From an uncultured Bacilli bacterium (GTDB lineage Bacteria > Bacillota_I > Bacilli_A > RF39 > UBA660), in NCBI GenBank assembly GCA_910577075.1, contig CAJTKV010000011.1, positions 17,419 to 24,250 of the forward strand: a DNA stretch of 6,832 bases, in the 5' to 3' direction. Of the stretch, positions 1-6,794 are shown in pieces; positions within the stretch are counted from its first letter, which is position 1, and every line of letters starts with the position of its first letter. The position numbers and the translations under genes are program-made. Under the pieces are notes generated by a model, which saw only the letters and a program-made list of their open reading frames with translations, was not told the DNA's origin and searched no databases.

Positions 1-2107
1 GACGTTCCTTTACCATTCGGTAAATTTTTTCTAAGAAAAGTAATTTTTGATTATCTTCTTCTTTTCCATAAACTGGTAATTCTTGTGCCAAACTTTTTAT
101 TTTATTGGCAACCTCCTCAGTAATTTTTTCTTTGGCAATGGCATCTTTAATTGCTGTTGCATCCTTAATAGATGGTAAATGAGACATCATTAACCTCAAA
201 AGGCTATCACATAATTTCACGAAAGTAAAACTATATTGCCCACCTAATTCATTCCAATCAATAGATTTAATAATCCTTCCAGCTGTAAGATAATCTCCCT
301 GATTTATCGCCAAGTGGAATATTTGATTTTTAGACGTTTCATCATAATCAAATATTTCAAGACTATCTCTATTAAGTTTACCATCAAGGCTTAAAATAGT
401 TACTGTTGCAACTCCAAGTAAGGATAAATCACTATCATATGGCCTAGAAACGAACCTTTCTAATTCAATTCTTCTCTCAAGAATAGCAATTAATCTTTCT
501 ATATCTTCTCTATTTAACACTTGTTTTTTAGATATTTCACTTAATTCGGTTCCCAAAGAAGATATTTCTTCCATAGCATTTTCAACATTCTGACGAAGCT
601 CTTTTAGATCCGCAAGAATTAATTTATATATTTCAAATTCCCCAGAATCACGAAGAGTATTAACGAGCTCCTCGGCTAAATCATAAGCTGTTTCATAATC
701 TAAATAATTTAAAGCTTGATAAAAATCTTTGAGCCTATTTCCCGTAATTTCGCTCTTATGACGACAACTATTAAGTTTGCCACTTTCCAGTTCTTTAATT
801 CGCAATATCAGACGTGATGTCATATTACATAGGCGATCAAGTTCCCCCTTATCTTCGCGATTGACAACGGCTAAAGCAAGATCATACTGACGATTATAGA
901 TGAGATTGTAAATATTATCATATGTTAAATCAATTTCTTGAGCTTCCTCTTTGATACTTTCATCTATCTCAATATTTGGCTTTATTACTTTGCTTTGCTC
1001 TTCTTTATTTTCCATCTTAAGAGCTAAATCTTCCTTTTTTTCTTCTATACTAACATTAGCTTTACTAACCTCTTCATCTTTTTTATTTGGTTCTTCACCT
1101 TTTTTGACCAAAACTTCTCGATTAGCTTTATCTAATCGCACCATTTCTCCTAATATTTTTTTTCTTATTTCAAAAGTTATGGAGTTAGGTAAGTTTATCA
1201 AGTGTGTAAACGCATTGGCCTTTTTATAGTCTTCTAATCCGATGGCACGATTGAAATTATTTGTTGGTAAATCTCGCAAATTATAATCTATATTTTTTTC
1301 TTCTAATATGTCACCATCTTTTCGCATCTTAGCTAATTTATTTAACATATTTAAAAGGCATTTGTTATAAGCATAGTTTTCGTCTTCAGGATTTCCATAG
1401 GCAACAGAAAGTGACAATTCCTTTATAGATTCTTCTAAATTATCTAAATTAAACACTTTTAAGAAATTTTTAAAATGATGACGTGATTCACAAATGTTTA
1501 CCTTTGGAGTTGATTCTTCAGAAATACTTGCCTTATCTACTTTTAATGCCATGATCTTTTGTAGAAGTGTTTGCATAGTTAAAACAGTTTGACTAACTTC
1601 ATTATTTTTAATTTGTTGCTTTTTTATATACTTTTCTAAATATTTTAAAGCTTCTTCATAGTTATGATCACAAACGCATTTGCAAAAATTATTCCAATAA
1701 GTATTTCTCTTGTCTAATTTTAAATCTCCCAATTCAAGAAGAGGATCGATATTATATCTTCTTCCGAGTATATCGCGCAAAAGTGTAAAGCAGATTATAA
1801 AATTGTTGCTATTTTCCTTTTCTGCACTCCTATTGTATGATTTTAAAAGATGTTTATAAGCCATTTCAAAATTTTCTAAGGAAACACTTTCCATAAAGTA
1901 CTGATATGAAACATACTGTGCTCTGTTTTTTCCCTTAGTTAATGATTTAACGAGATAAGTTCCGCGTTTTACTCTCTCTAATTTACCTTTTTTTACTAAT
2001 TTACTGATAAAATGTTTGGTTATCCCCAAATTTATTAACTCCTGAGTCGTCATAGTTTGATTGGTAAAAAGCATCAATTTATCGTAATATTGTTTTAAAT
2101 CTGTCAT
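1..2107 (-). CDS. Large winged-helix plus TPR-like repeat protein, paralogue 2 (C-terminus beyond window)
   Basis: I do not recognise a named family. The frame is open for 702 codons from ATG at 2107-2105 to the window edge, so the C-terminus is missing. The start is fixed by AAGGAG seven bases upstream and by alignment with the neighbouring paralogue. Residues 1-54 form a winged helix of the AbiEi-antitoxin N-terminal type ('TTQELINLGITKHFISKLVKKGKLERVKRGTY'-like; key parts LGIT, LVKKGKL, RGTY). Degenerate TPR-like helical hairpins follow near 70-92, 141-163, 215-236, 285-305, 398-417, 462-487 and 598-620. Residues 334-392 are a Glu/Lys-rich linker, and 500-548 may be a coiled coil. No signal peptide, membrane segment or catalytic motif is visible, so it is probably cytoplasmic. 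It is colinear with the 1262-residue upstream protein but shorter, with one 'YDN-Y' unit instead of two. A DNA-binding sensor or scaffold is inference only. Coding is certain; function is unknown. Confidence 0.9.
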   Translation of the reverse strand, partial: MTDLKQYYDKLMLFTNQTMTTQELINLGITKHFISKLVKKGKLERVKRGTYLVKSLTKGKNRAQYVSYQYFMESVSLENFEMAYKHLLKSYNRSAEKENSNNFIICFTLLRDILGRRYNIDPLLELGDLKLDKRNTYWNNFCKCVCDHNYEEALKYLEKYIKKQQIKNNEVSQTVLTMQTLLQKIMALKVDKASISEESTPKVNICESRHHFKNFLKVFNLDNLEESIKELSLSVAYGNPEDENYAYNKCLLNMLNKLAKMRKDGDILEEKNIDYNLRDLPTNNFNRAIGLEDYKKANAFTHLINLPNSITFEIRKKILGEMVRLDKANREVLVKKGEEPNKKDEEVSKANVSIEEKKEDLALKMENKEEQSKVIKPNIEIDESIKEEAQEIDLTYDNIYNLIYNRQYDLALAVVNREDKGELDRLCNMTSRLILRIKELESGKLNSCRHKSEITGNRLKDFYQALNYLDYETAYDLAEELVNTLRDSGEFEIYKLILADLKELRQNVENAMEEISSLGTELSEISKKQVLNREDIERLIAILERRIELERFVSRPYDSDLSLLGVATVTILSLDGKLNRDSLEIFDYDETSKNQIFHLAINQGDYLTAGRIIKSIDWNELGGQYSFTFVKLCDSLLRLMMSHLPSIKDATAIKDAIAKEKITEEVANKIKSLAQELPVYGKEEDNQKLLFLEKIYRMVKER
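845..949 (-). repeat. Counterpart of the 'NYDNLY' repeat in paralogue 2
   Basis: Residues 387-421 of the left-hand protein include IDLTYDNIYNLIYNRQYDLA and end in NRED. They align with copy 2 of the unit in the neighbouring protein (IELNYDNLYDLVSNRNYEMA, then EREE). Only one copy is present here, again directly after a Glu/Lys-rich linker (334-392). Confidence 0.7.
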
Positions 2108-2112
2108 TAGTA

Positions 2113-2120
2113 TTCTCCTT
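2113..2120 (-). promoter_or_regulatory. Ribosome binding site of paralogue 2
   Basis: Read on the minus strand, AAGGAG (2120-2115) lies seven bases before the ATG at 2107. This near-consensus Shine-Dalgarno sequence decides the start of the left-hand gene. Confidence 0.85.
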
Positions 2121-2130
2121 TTTTCTTTCT

Positions 2131-2159
2131 ATTTTATCACTTTCTAAATATTAAATAAA
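2131..2159 (-). promoter_or_regulatory. Probable promoter of paralogue 2
   Basis: A -10 box TAAAAT (2136-2131) is five of six to consensus. At 17 bp spacing the -35 would be TTTATT (2159-2154), only three of six, so the -35 is weak. The -10 and the bases after it match the promoter of the other paralogue (5992-5973) at 18 of 20 positions, which is the main reason to believe it. Transcription would start about 15 bases before the ATG, giving a very short leader. Confidence 0.55.
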
Positions 2160-2189
2160 TAAAAAAAGGAAAAATATCATTTCCTTTTT
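2156..2189 (-). terminator. Weak intrinsic terminator of the 1262-residue gene
   Basis: On the minus strand AAAAAGGAAA (2189-2180) pairs perfectly with TTTCCTTTTT (2172-2163) around a seven-base loop, followed by TT and an AT-rich tail. The stop codon TGA (2179-2177) lies in the loop, and the last codons (Lys-Arg-Lys) form the 5' arm. Only two GC pairs are present, so termination may be partial and some read-through into the second paralogue is possible. Confidence 0.55.
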
Positions 2190-5100
2190 AAATAAGATAA
2201 ATGCTTTAAATGACGATTATATGGAATCGCTTTTTCTTCTTTACCTGTACTATTATAACAAGTTGCTAGCATACGGCTGACGTCTTCATCTTTAAATGGT
2301 CTTATTGCTTGGAACTTCTCAAGATATCCTATTGCTCTTTCGTAATCTCCTTCTTCATAGGCAAATGTTCCTAATGCCCTATACGCAATCGGTTCAGGCG
2401 ATATCTGTAAAGTCATCTCATAGTCTTGTTTAGCTTCCTTAAACTGTTTAATTTTATGATAAGCACGGGCCCTCAATAAATAACCTTTGCAGTTTATACC
2501 ATTATCTAATTCAATATATCGATTAAGAATTCCAATAGCTTTTTGATAATGATTATACTGGCCCTTTTTGTAATACATAGCTAAAGCTTCCTCATAAATT
2601 CTTTCTTTTGCTTCATAATTATCTTGTTTTAAATCTTTTTCCAAGATATCAATACGTCTGCGGTGATTTGCCAAATCACGATCAATAGATTTGCTTACGA
2701 TAAATCCCGAATATTCAATTAATTTTTTGCGAGCTTCATCAATATTTTTTCCCTCCATAGCCACATTGAATTCATCAAATAATCGATGCGATTCTATTTT
2801 TACAGCCTCTTTGGCTGCCACAATATCTGCAGCTATTTCGAGTAAAGACGTATTTTTTTCACCATCATTCGTTTTAACACAGGTCTCTTCATCAATTAAT
2901 GGGACATCACTTTCCAAGATTTCTGCTAAAGCTTCAGCATATTTTTGACGCTTAATTAATGGTGCTAACTTACGCAAAAGAGCTGCTTTTTCATAGGCCT
3001 TCTTTTCTTCATCATTGAGCAATTCATATGCCAAATTATCGGTTCTATCGATCAATTCTTGAGGAACATGTTGTTTAATTATATTTTCTTTTTCCTCATC
3101 TTCTTCGCGCATTAAAGGCATATGATCACGCATACAAACAACAAGTTTTTTAATTAGACGAAGATTAGTATTGTTCATTTTATCGCGGAAATTATCCCAA
3201 TTTTCATTTGTTATAATATCTTCGACAGTTAATACATCTCCACATCTCAGTGCATCATAGAATATATCTCCTACTTTAGAACTATTTGTTCCAATAGAAT
3301 AACATACTTCATCATCATCTACTTCTACTATTTTTTTATCATTTAAAACGCGAGCAAAGTAATAATCATTTAGTCCATTATCTAATGCTTTTTTAGCCGC
3401 ATCAGCAACTCCCAATAGTAATACATCTTTATCAAATCTCATGCCATTCTCATAGTAAATATCGCTTTTTTCTTGTAATAAGCTCTGACACTCGTAAGTA
3501 TCATCATCACTAAATTCCTGTTTATTAGATAATTCAAATAATCGATTATCGATTTTCTCAATTCGCCTCTTAACTCTTTCTTTATTCTCTCTTTCCTCTT
3601 CTTGTCTATTTATTTCCCCGCAAATATCCTCAAGAATGAGTTTAAATAAGTGCATCTCTTCGGGTTCACGAGCACGTTCTATACATTCATCGACATATTC
3701 AAAAGCGGAAAAATAATCGCGATTATTTATAGCAGCAAAAAATATCTTAAAGCAATCTTGAGTATAATCAAGTGGTCTTTGCGGAACTTCTTGAAAAGTA
3801 CCTCTTACAATATGCAAGTATTGAGATATTAAACGTCTAGCATTGAAATATAGGCGACTTGGTTGTTCATTAGGTTTCTCTTCTCTTTCAAGCAAGTAAA
3901 GTGCCATTTCATAGTTTCGATTAGAGACAAGATCATAGAGATTATCATAATTTAATTCAATATCTTTAATTGCCTCTAATACTTCTAGTTTATGTTTTTG
4001 TTTTTCTGTTAACTGTTGAGGTTCTAATGTCTTTTCTTGTTCCTGATCATCTTCCCTAGCTACTTCTTCACTCGTCTGATTTGTGATGCAAATTTCCTCA
4101 TCTTTTTTAGAAATTTCTTCTGATTCTTCAGGAGTTTTTTCTTCTGCCATGATTGATTCTTGTTTTACCTGTTCGATCGAATAGCCTTTTTCCTCTTCGC
4201 GTTTAATCAGAGCAAAGGCCTCTTCAAATTCACGTGCCTTTATTAGATTATATAGGGTTTCATAGTTTAAAGTTAAATTTTCTATACTTTTCAAGACTTC
4301 CCTTATTGAATCATCTTCATAATTATCTATAGTTCCATCTAGTGTTAGCGGTTCTTCTATTTTATCTTCTTCAACCAATTCAGTTACTTGAGATTTTTCT
4401 TCACTCTCTTTTTCCTCAGTCTTAGATTTAACCTCCACCTTCAAACGACAAGATAGAGGTTTTAATTCATCTTCCTCCGTTAGGGCAATTCCTTGATTAA
4501 TTTTATCCTGGCGAAATATTGCTCTTATAATTAAATCATAGGCTTCTAAGACGAGAGACTTGGAAATATCCAATTTAGATAAATATTTATGAGCAGCTTG
4601 CCAATCTTTCAAGCGAACGGCATAGTTAAAATTAAATTGATCAGAATCACTTGATAAATACGTGTGATTTACTTGCGCCAATGGCAATTTACTTTCTTCC
4701 ACATCTATTAATGTTTTTAATAACTCATAGATATTATGGCAATTGTTATAAAATAAAGATTTTGTACTCTCCACATAACTCAAAGATATTTTAATTTCTT
4801 TGAATGCATCATGAAAATCAAGATGTTGTAAAGCCCACAAAAAGCGACTAAAATGTTTGTTAGCTTCCCCATCACTTTTCTGAGTATTCATACGCAACTC
4901 TTCCGTTTCCGTTTTATTATGATTCTTATTATAGTGGTATTTATTGAGAAATATTAATTCATCTAAAAGTTCTCTAGCCATGTAATAAAACGAATTCTTA
5001 TATAAAGAAAGACACTTTTCTACATACATATTAGCATTTTGATACTCTTTATTTTTCATAAATGTTGCAAAGACACTGGCAATTGATGCATCTTCCTTAA

Positions 5101-5965
5101 ATTCATATACTTTTCGCTCTGGCAATAATAATGTTTCGTCGTTTTCAAAGGCTATTACTGTTTCACATAAATCCCTTAAATAGCCACACCATTTTTTTCC
5201 ATTGAGAGAATTATAATGTAACTCAGCATCTTCAAATATCTTTTTAGCATCCTCATATTTTTTTCCTTTCAAAAGCATATATGCCTGATCCAACATTTTT
5301 GATGTCTTTTTCTTATTATCGAGCATTCTCACAATTTCTTCGAGAAGTTGTTTAGAGATAACCGTACTAATTTTATTTTCTTTATAACGTGCCAATTCTT
5401 TATCCGCATAGATTTTTACCTTTTCATACGCTTCCTCATAATGTTCAGCTAATATTGCTTCTCTAGCCTCTAAGAAAGACTCATAATATTCCGTTTTAGC
5501 TGCTTCGTAAAATTCCAATAACCTATCGTCATAATTATAATCACACTTTTTTCCTTTGCCCATTAATTTCAAAATTGCCGTAATTAAAATAAAATACATG
5601 CGATAATGATTATCATACTCATGATTATCTTTATTCATTTCACAACATTCAACTAAGGCATCATAAGCCTTTTCATAATGTCCATCTAAAACTAAATCTC
5701 TAAATTTTGCAAAGCCCCTTTGAGAATACTTCTTTCCATTATTTGCATCATTCATAATAATCTTTTTGGCATTTGCCTTAGGGGTATCTTTAGTTGTCTC
5801 CTTTACTTTATAAATACCACGAGTTTTTTTATCAATTATTCCCTTATGCGTCAAAACTCCTATATAGTATGAAGTTATTCCTAGTTCTTCTATCAAATAC
5901 TTCGTTGTCAATTCTTTTCCCTCATATTCTTTAATAATATCTATAAAAGTATCAATTTTTGTCAT
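2177..5965 (-). CDS. Large winged-helix plus TPR-like repeat protein, paralogue 1 (1262 aa)
   Basis: I do not recognise a named family. The ATG at 5965 has AAGAGGT seven bases upstream. Residues 1-56 are a winged helix of AbiEi-antitoxin N-terminal type (key parts LGIT, LTHKGII, TRGIY). At least fifteen TPR-like hairpins follow, many with the pattern 'G/N-x-x-Y-E-x-A', for example at 88-106, 169-190, 228-250, 300-322, 376-398, 744-766, 1003-1020 and 1069-1088. The last four (about 1131-1256) are near-canonical, e.g. 'FAYEEGDYERAIGYLEKF'. Glu/Lys-rich linkers span about 508-555 and 596-657, each followed by a duplicated 'LNYDNLY' unit. Residues 783-815 are a likely coiled coil. No signal peptide, membrane helix, nucleotide-binding or nuclease motif is visible. 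It has its own promoter and terminator, upstream of a diverged paralogue. A very large sensor/regulator or protein-interaction scaffold is possible; RRNPP regulators also join HTH and TPR but are far smaller. Confidence 0.95.
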   Translation of the reverse strand: MTKIDTFIDIIKEYEGKELTTKYLIEELGITSYYIGVLTHKGIIDKKTRGIYKVKETTKDTPKANAKKIIMNDANNGKKYSQRGFAKFRDLVLDGHYEKAYDALVECCEMNKDNHEYDNHYRMYFILITAILKLMGKGKKCDYNYDDRLLEFYEAAKTEYYESFLEAREAILAEHYEEAYEKVKIYADKELARYKENKISTVISKQLLEEIVRMLDNKKKTSKMLDQAYMLLKGKKYEDAKKIFEDAELHYNSLNGKKWCGYLRDLCETVIAFENDETLLLPERKVYEFKEDASIASVFATFMKNKEYQNANMYVEKCLSLYKNSFYYMARELLDELIFLNKYHYNKNHNKTETEELRMNTQKSDGEANKHFSRFLWALQHLDFHDAFKEIKISLSYVESTKSLFYNNCHNIYELLKTLIDVEESKLPLAQVNHTYLSSDSDQFNFNYAVRLKDWQAAHKYLSKLDISKSLVLEAYDLIIRAIFRQDKINQGIALTEEDELKPLSCRLKVEVKSKTEEKESEEKSQVTELVEEDKIEEPLTLDGTIDNYEDDSIREVLKSIENLTLNYETLYNLIKAREFEEAFALIKREEEKGYSIEQVKQESIMAEEKTPEESEEISKKDEEICITNQTSEEVAREDDQEQEKTLEPQQLTEKQKHKLEVLEAIKDIELNYDNLYDLVSNRNYEMALYLLEREEKPNEQPSRLYFNARRLISQYLHIVRGTFQEVPQRPLDYTQDCFKIFFAAINNRDYFSAFEYVDECIERAREPEEMHLFKLILEDICGEINRQEEERENKERVKRRIEKIDNRLFELSNKQEFSDDDTYECQSLLQEKSDIYYENGMRFDKDVLLLGVADAAKKALDNGLNDYYFARVLNDKKIVEVDDDEVCYSIGTNSSKVGDIFYDALRCGDVLTVEDIITNENWDNFRDKMNNTNLRLIKKLVVCMRDHMPLMREEDEEKENIIKQHVPQELIDRTDNLAYELLNDEEKKAYEKAALLRKLAPLIKRQKYAEALAEILESDVPLIDEETCVKTNDGEKNTSLLEIAADIVAAKEAVKIESHRLFDEFNVAMEGKNIDEARKKLIEYSGFIVSKSIDRDLANHRRRIDILEKDLKQDNYEAKERIYEEALAMYYKKGQYNHYQKAIGILNRYIELDNGINCKGYLLRARAYHKIKQFKEAKQDYEMTLQISPEPIAYRALGTFAYEEGDYERAIGYLEKFQAIRPFKDEDVSRMLATCYNSTGKEEKAIPYNRHLKHLSYLKRK
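3875..3988 (-). repeat. Internal protein repeat, copy 2, in paralogue 1
   Basis: Residues 660-697 read 'LEVLEAIKDIELNYDNLYD' and continue with LVSNRNYEMALYLLEREE. They match residues 555-592 of the same protein almost without gaps: EVL-x-x-I, L-NY-x-x-LY-x-L, then an E/Y-x-x-A-x-x-L-x-REE helix. Both copies follow a Glu/Lys-rich linker. This is a helical hairpin repeated at protein level, not a recent DNA duplication. Confidence 0.75.
4190..4303 (-). repeat. Internal protein repeat, copy 1, in paralogue 1
   Basis: Residues 555-592 contain REVLKSIENLTLNYETLY followed by NLIKAREFEEAFALIKREEE. This is the first copy of the linker-plus-'NYxxLY' module repeated at 660-697. It is a TPR-like helix pair ending in REE. 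Confidence 0.75.
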
Positions 5966-5972
5966 ATCTCTA

Positions 5973-5978
5973 CCTCTT
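5973..5978 (-). promoter_or_regulatory. Ribosome binding site of paralogue 1
   Basis: AAGAGG followed by T (5978-5972) lies seven bases before the ATG at 5965. GAGGT can pair with the 16S 3' end. It sits in the same place relative to the -10 box as in the second paralogue. Confidence 0.75.
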
Positions 5979-5986
5979 TTCTCTCT

Positions 5987-6016
5987 ATTTTAACACTAAT
6001 AAAATGAATGTGTAAA
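5987..6016 (-). promoter_or_regulatory. Promoter of paralogue 1
   Basis: On the minus strand TTTACA (6016-6011, five of six to TTGACA) is separated by 18 bp from TAAAAT (5992-5987, five of six to TATAAT). It lies just downstream of the RNase J terminator and 21 bases before the ATG. This is a convincing vegetative sigma-factor promoter and makes the gene a separate transcription unit with a leader of only about 15 bases. Confidence 0.7.
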
Positions 6017-6042
6017 GAAAAAGAGAAAAATTAATTCATAAT

Positions 6043-6073
6043 AAAAAAGTATAAAAATTAAATTTTTATACTT
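6043..6073 (-). terminator. Intrinsic terminator of the RNase J gene, containing its stop codon
   Basis: On the minus strand AAGTATAAAAATT (6073-6061) and AATTTTTATACTT (6059-6047) are a perfect 13-base inverted repeat with one central base, so the hairpin has about 12 pairs and a three-base loop. A T-run follows (TTTTTT, 6048-6043). The TAA stop (6068-6066) is inside the 5' arm. The T-run is only on the minus-strand exit, so it is unidirectional. The stem is AT-rich and of modest strength. Confidence 0.7.
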
Positions 6074-6794
6074 CTTGAATAACCGCAATAATCATTGGTT
6101 TGCATTCCGTTTCATGATAGAAATATTTACTCAATGACTCACGAATTTCATTCTTTATTTGATTATAATCGACATAATTTGGCGTCGTATTCGCATCAAT
6201 TATTTCCGTTGCTATGCGCTTTATCTCCTCTAACATCTCTAGAGAATCTTTAACATAGATAAATCCCCTAGTAGTTATTTCTGGCCCAACGAGAATTCTC
6301 TTAGTTTGTTTATCGAGTGTTGCCGATATTAGCATTATGCCGTTCTCTCCTAGCATTTCACGATCTTTAATAACTAATTCTCCAACATCGTCACTGGATT
6401 TTCCGTCAATTAAGACGTCTTCAACAGTCATTGTTTCAAACTTATCTTGTAATTTCCCATCGATAAATTCCACGATATCGCCATTTTGTTTTAAGATAAT
6501 CTTATCTGGGGTCATTCCCAAAGAGGAAGCTAAATTAGCATTATTAACCATTAGACGATACTCGCCCTTCACTGGCATATAATACTCAGGTTTAACTAAG
6601 TTTAACATAATCATCAAATCTTCTTGCGAAGCATGATGTAAAATCGTCTTATCCTTAGGTATCGTCAAGCTTTGAGCTCCTTGCATAGCGATTTCATCTT
6701 GAATATGCACTAGTGTTTTTTCCGCTGCATCATATAGAGGTTCTGCAAAGACAATCGTATCAGTTGGCTTAAGTTTAATAAATTTATCATAAAC
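6066..6794 (-). CDS. Ribonuclease J, C-terminal part (5' end missing or disrupted)
   Basis: RNase J is a metallo-beta-lactamase/beta-CASP ribonuclease (5'-3' exo- and endonuclease) in mRNA decay and rRNA maturation. The frame shows 'YDKFIKLKPTDTIVFAEP', then LHHASQEDLMIMLNLVKPEYYMPVKGEYR (end of the catalytic region), DGKSSDDVGELVIKDREMLGENGIM, GPEITTRGFIYVKD, and the family C-terminus KPMIIAVIQEV. Only about 243 residues are present, against roughly 550-600 in the family. The first in-frame start codon, GTG at 6710, cannot be the true start because homology continues upstream of it. An in-frame TGA at 6797-6795 ends the frame, and further RNase J-like fragments lie in other frames beyond it. 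The position of the family's metal-binding His (HGEYR in RNase J1) is Lys here. Whether this is an rnjA or rnjB equivalent cannot be told. Confidence 0.88.
   Translation of the reverse strand, partial: VYDKFIKLKPTDTIVFAEPLYDAAEKTLVHIQDEIAMQGAQSLTIPKDKTILHHASQEDLMIMLNLVKPEYYMPVKGEYRLMVNNANLASSLGMTPDKIILKQNGDIVEFIDGKLQDKFETMTVEDVLIDGKSSDDVGELVIKDREMLGENGIMLISATLDKQTKRILVGPEITTRGFIYVKDSLEMLEEIKRIATEIIDANTTPNYVDYNQIKNEIRESLSKYFYHETECKPMIIAVIQEV

Noticed and set aside
951..1229. Plus-strand 92-codon open frame rich in Ser/Phe/Leu
   Set aside because: It is the antisense of the Glu/Lys-rich linker of the left-hand gene; low-complexity sense codons give a long spurious frame. There is no credible ribosome binding site. 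The plus-strand frames at 2691-2948, 3650-3832 and 6337-6582 are shadows likewise.
2177..5965. Assignment of the large protein as an RRNPP quorum-sensing regulator
   Set aside because: The HTH-plus-TPR plan is similar, but the length, the AbiEi-type winged helix, the acidic linkers and the absence of a small peptide gene nearby do not fit that family.
5966..6065. Riboswitch or small RNA in the 100-base gap between RNase J and the large gene
   Set aside because: The gap is fully explained by a terminator, a promoter and a Shine-Dalgarno sequence; the predicted leader is about 15 bases, too short for a riboswitch.
6262..6285. Possible AGG-to-Met recoding, as reported for the uncultured Bacilli clade Enterosoma
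   Set aside because: Two AGG codons in the left-hand gene (residues 93 and 555) align with Met in the paralogue, which raised the question. But the Arg of the conserved RNase J 'TRGF' motif is AGG here, and so is the TPR-consensus Arg at residue 1165 of the large protein. Standard Arg fits better; a genome-wide Codetta run would settle it.
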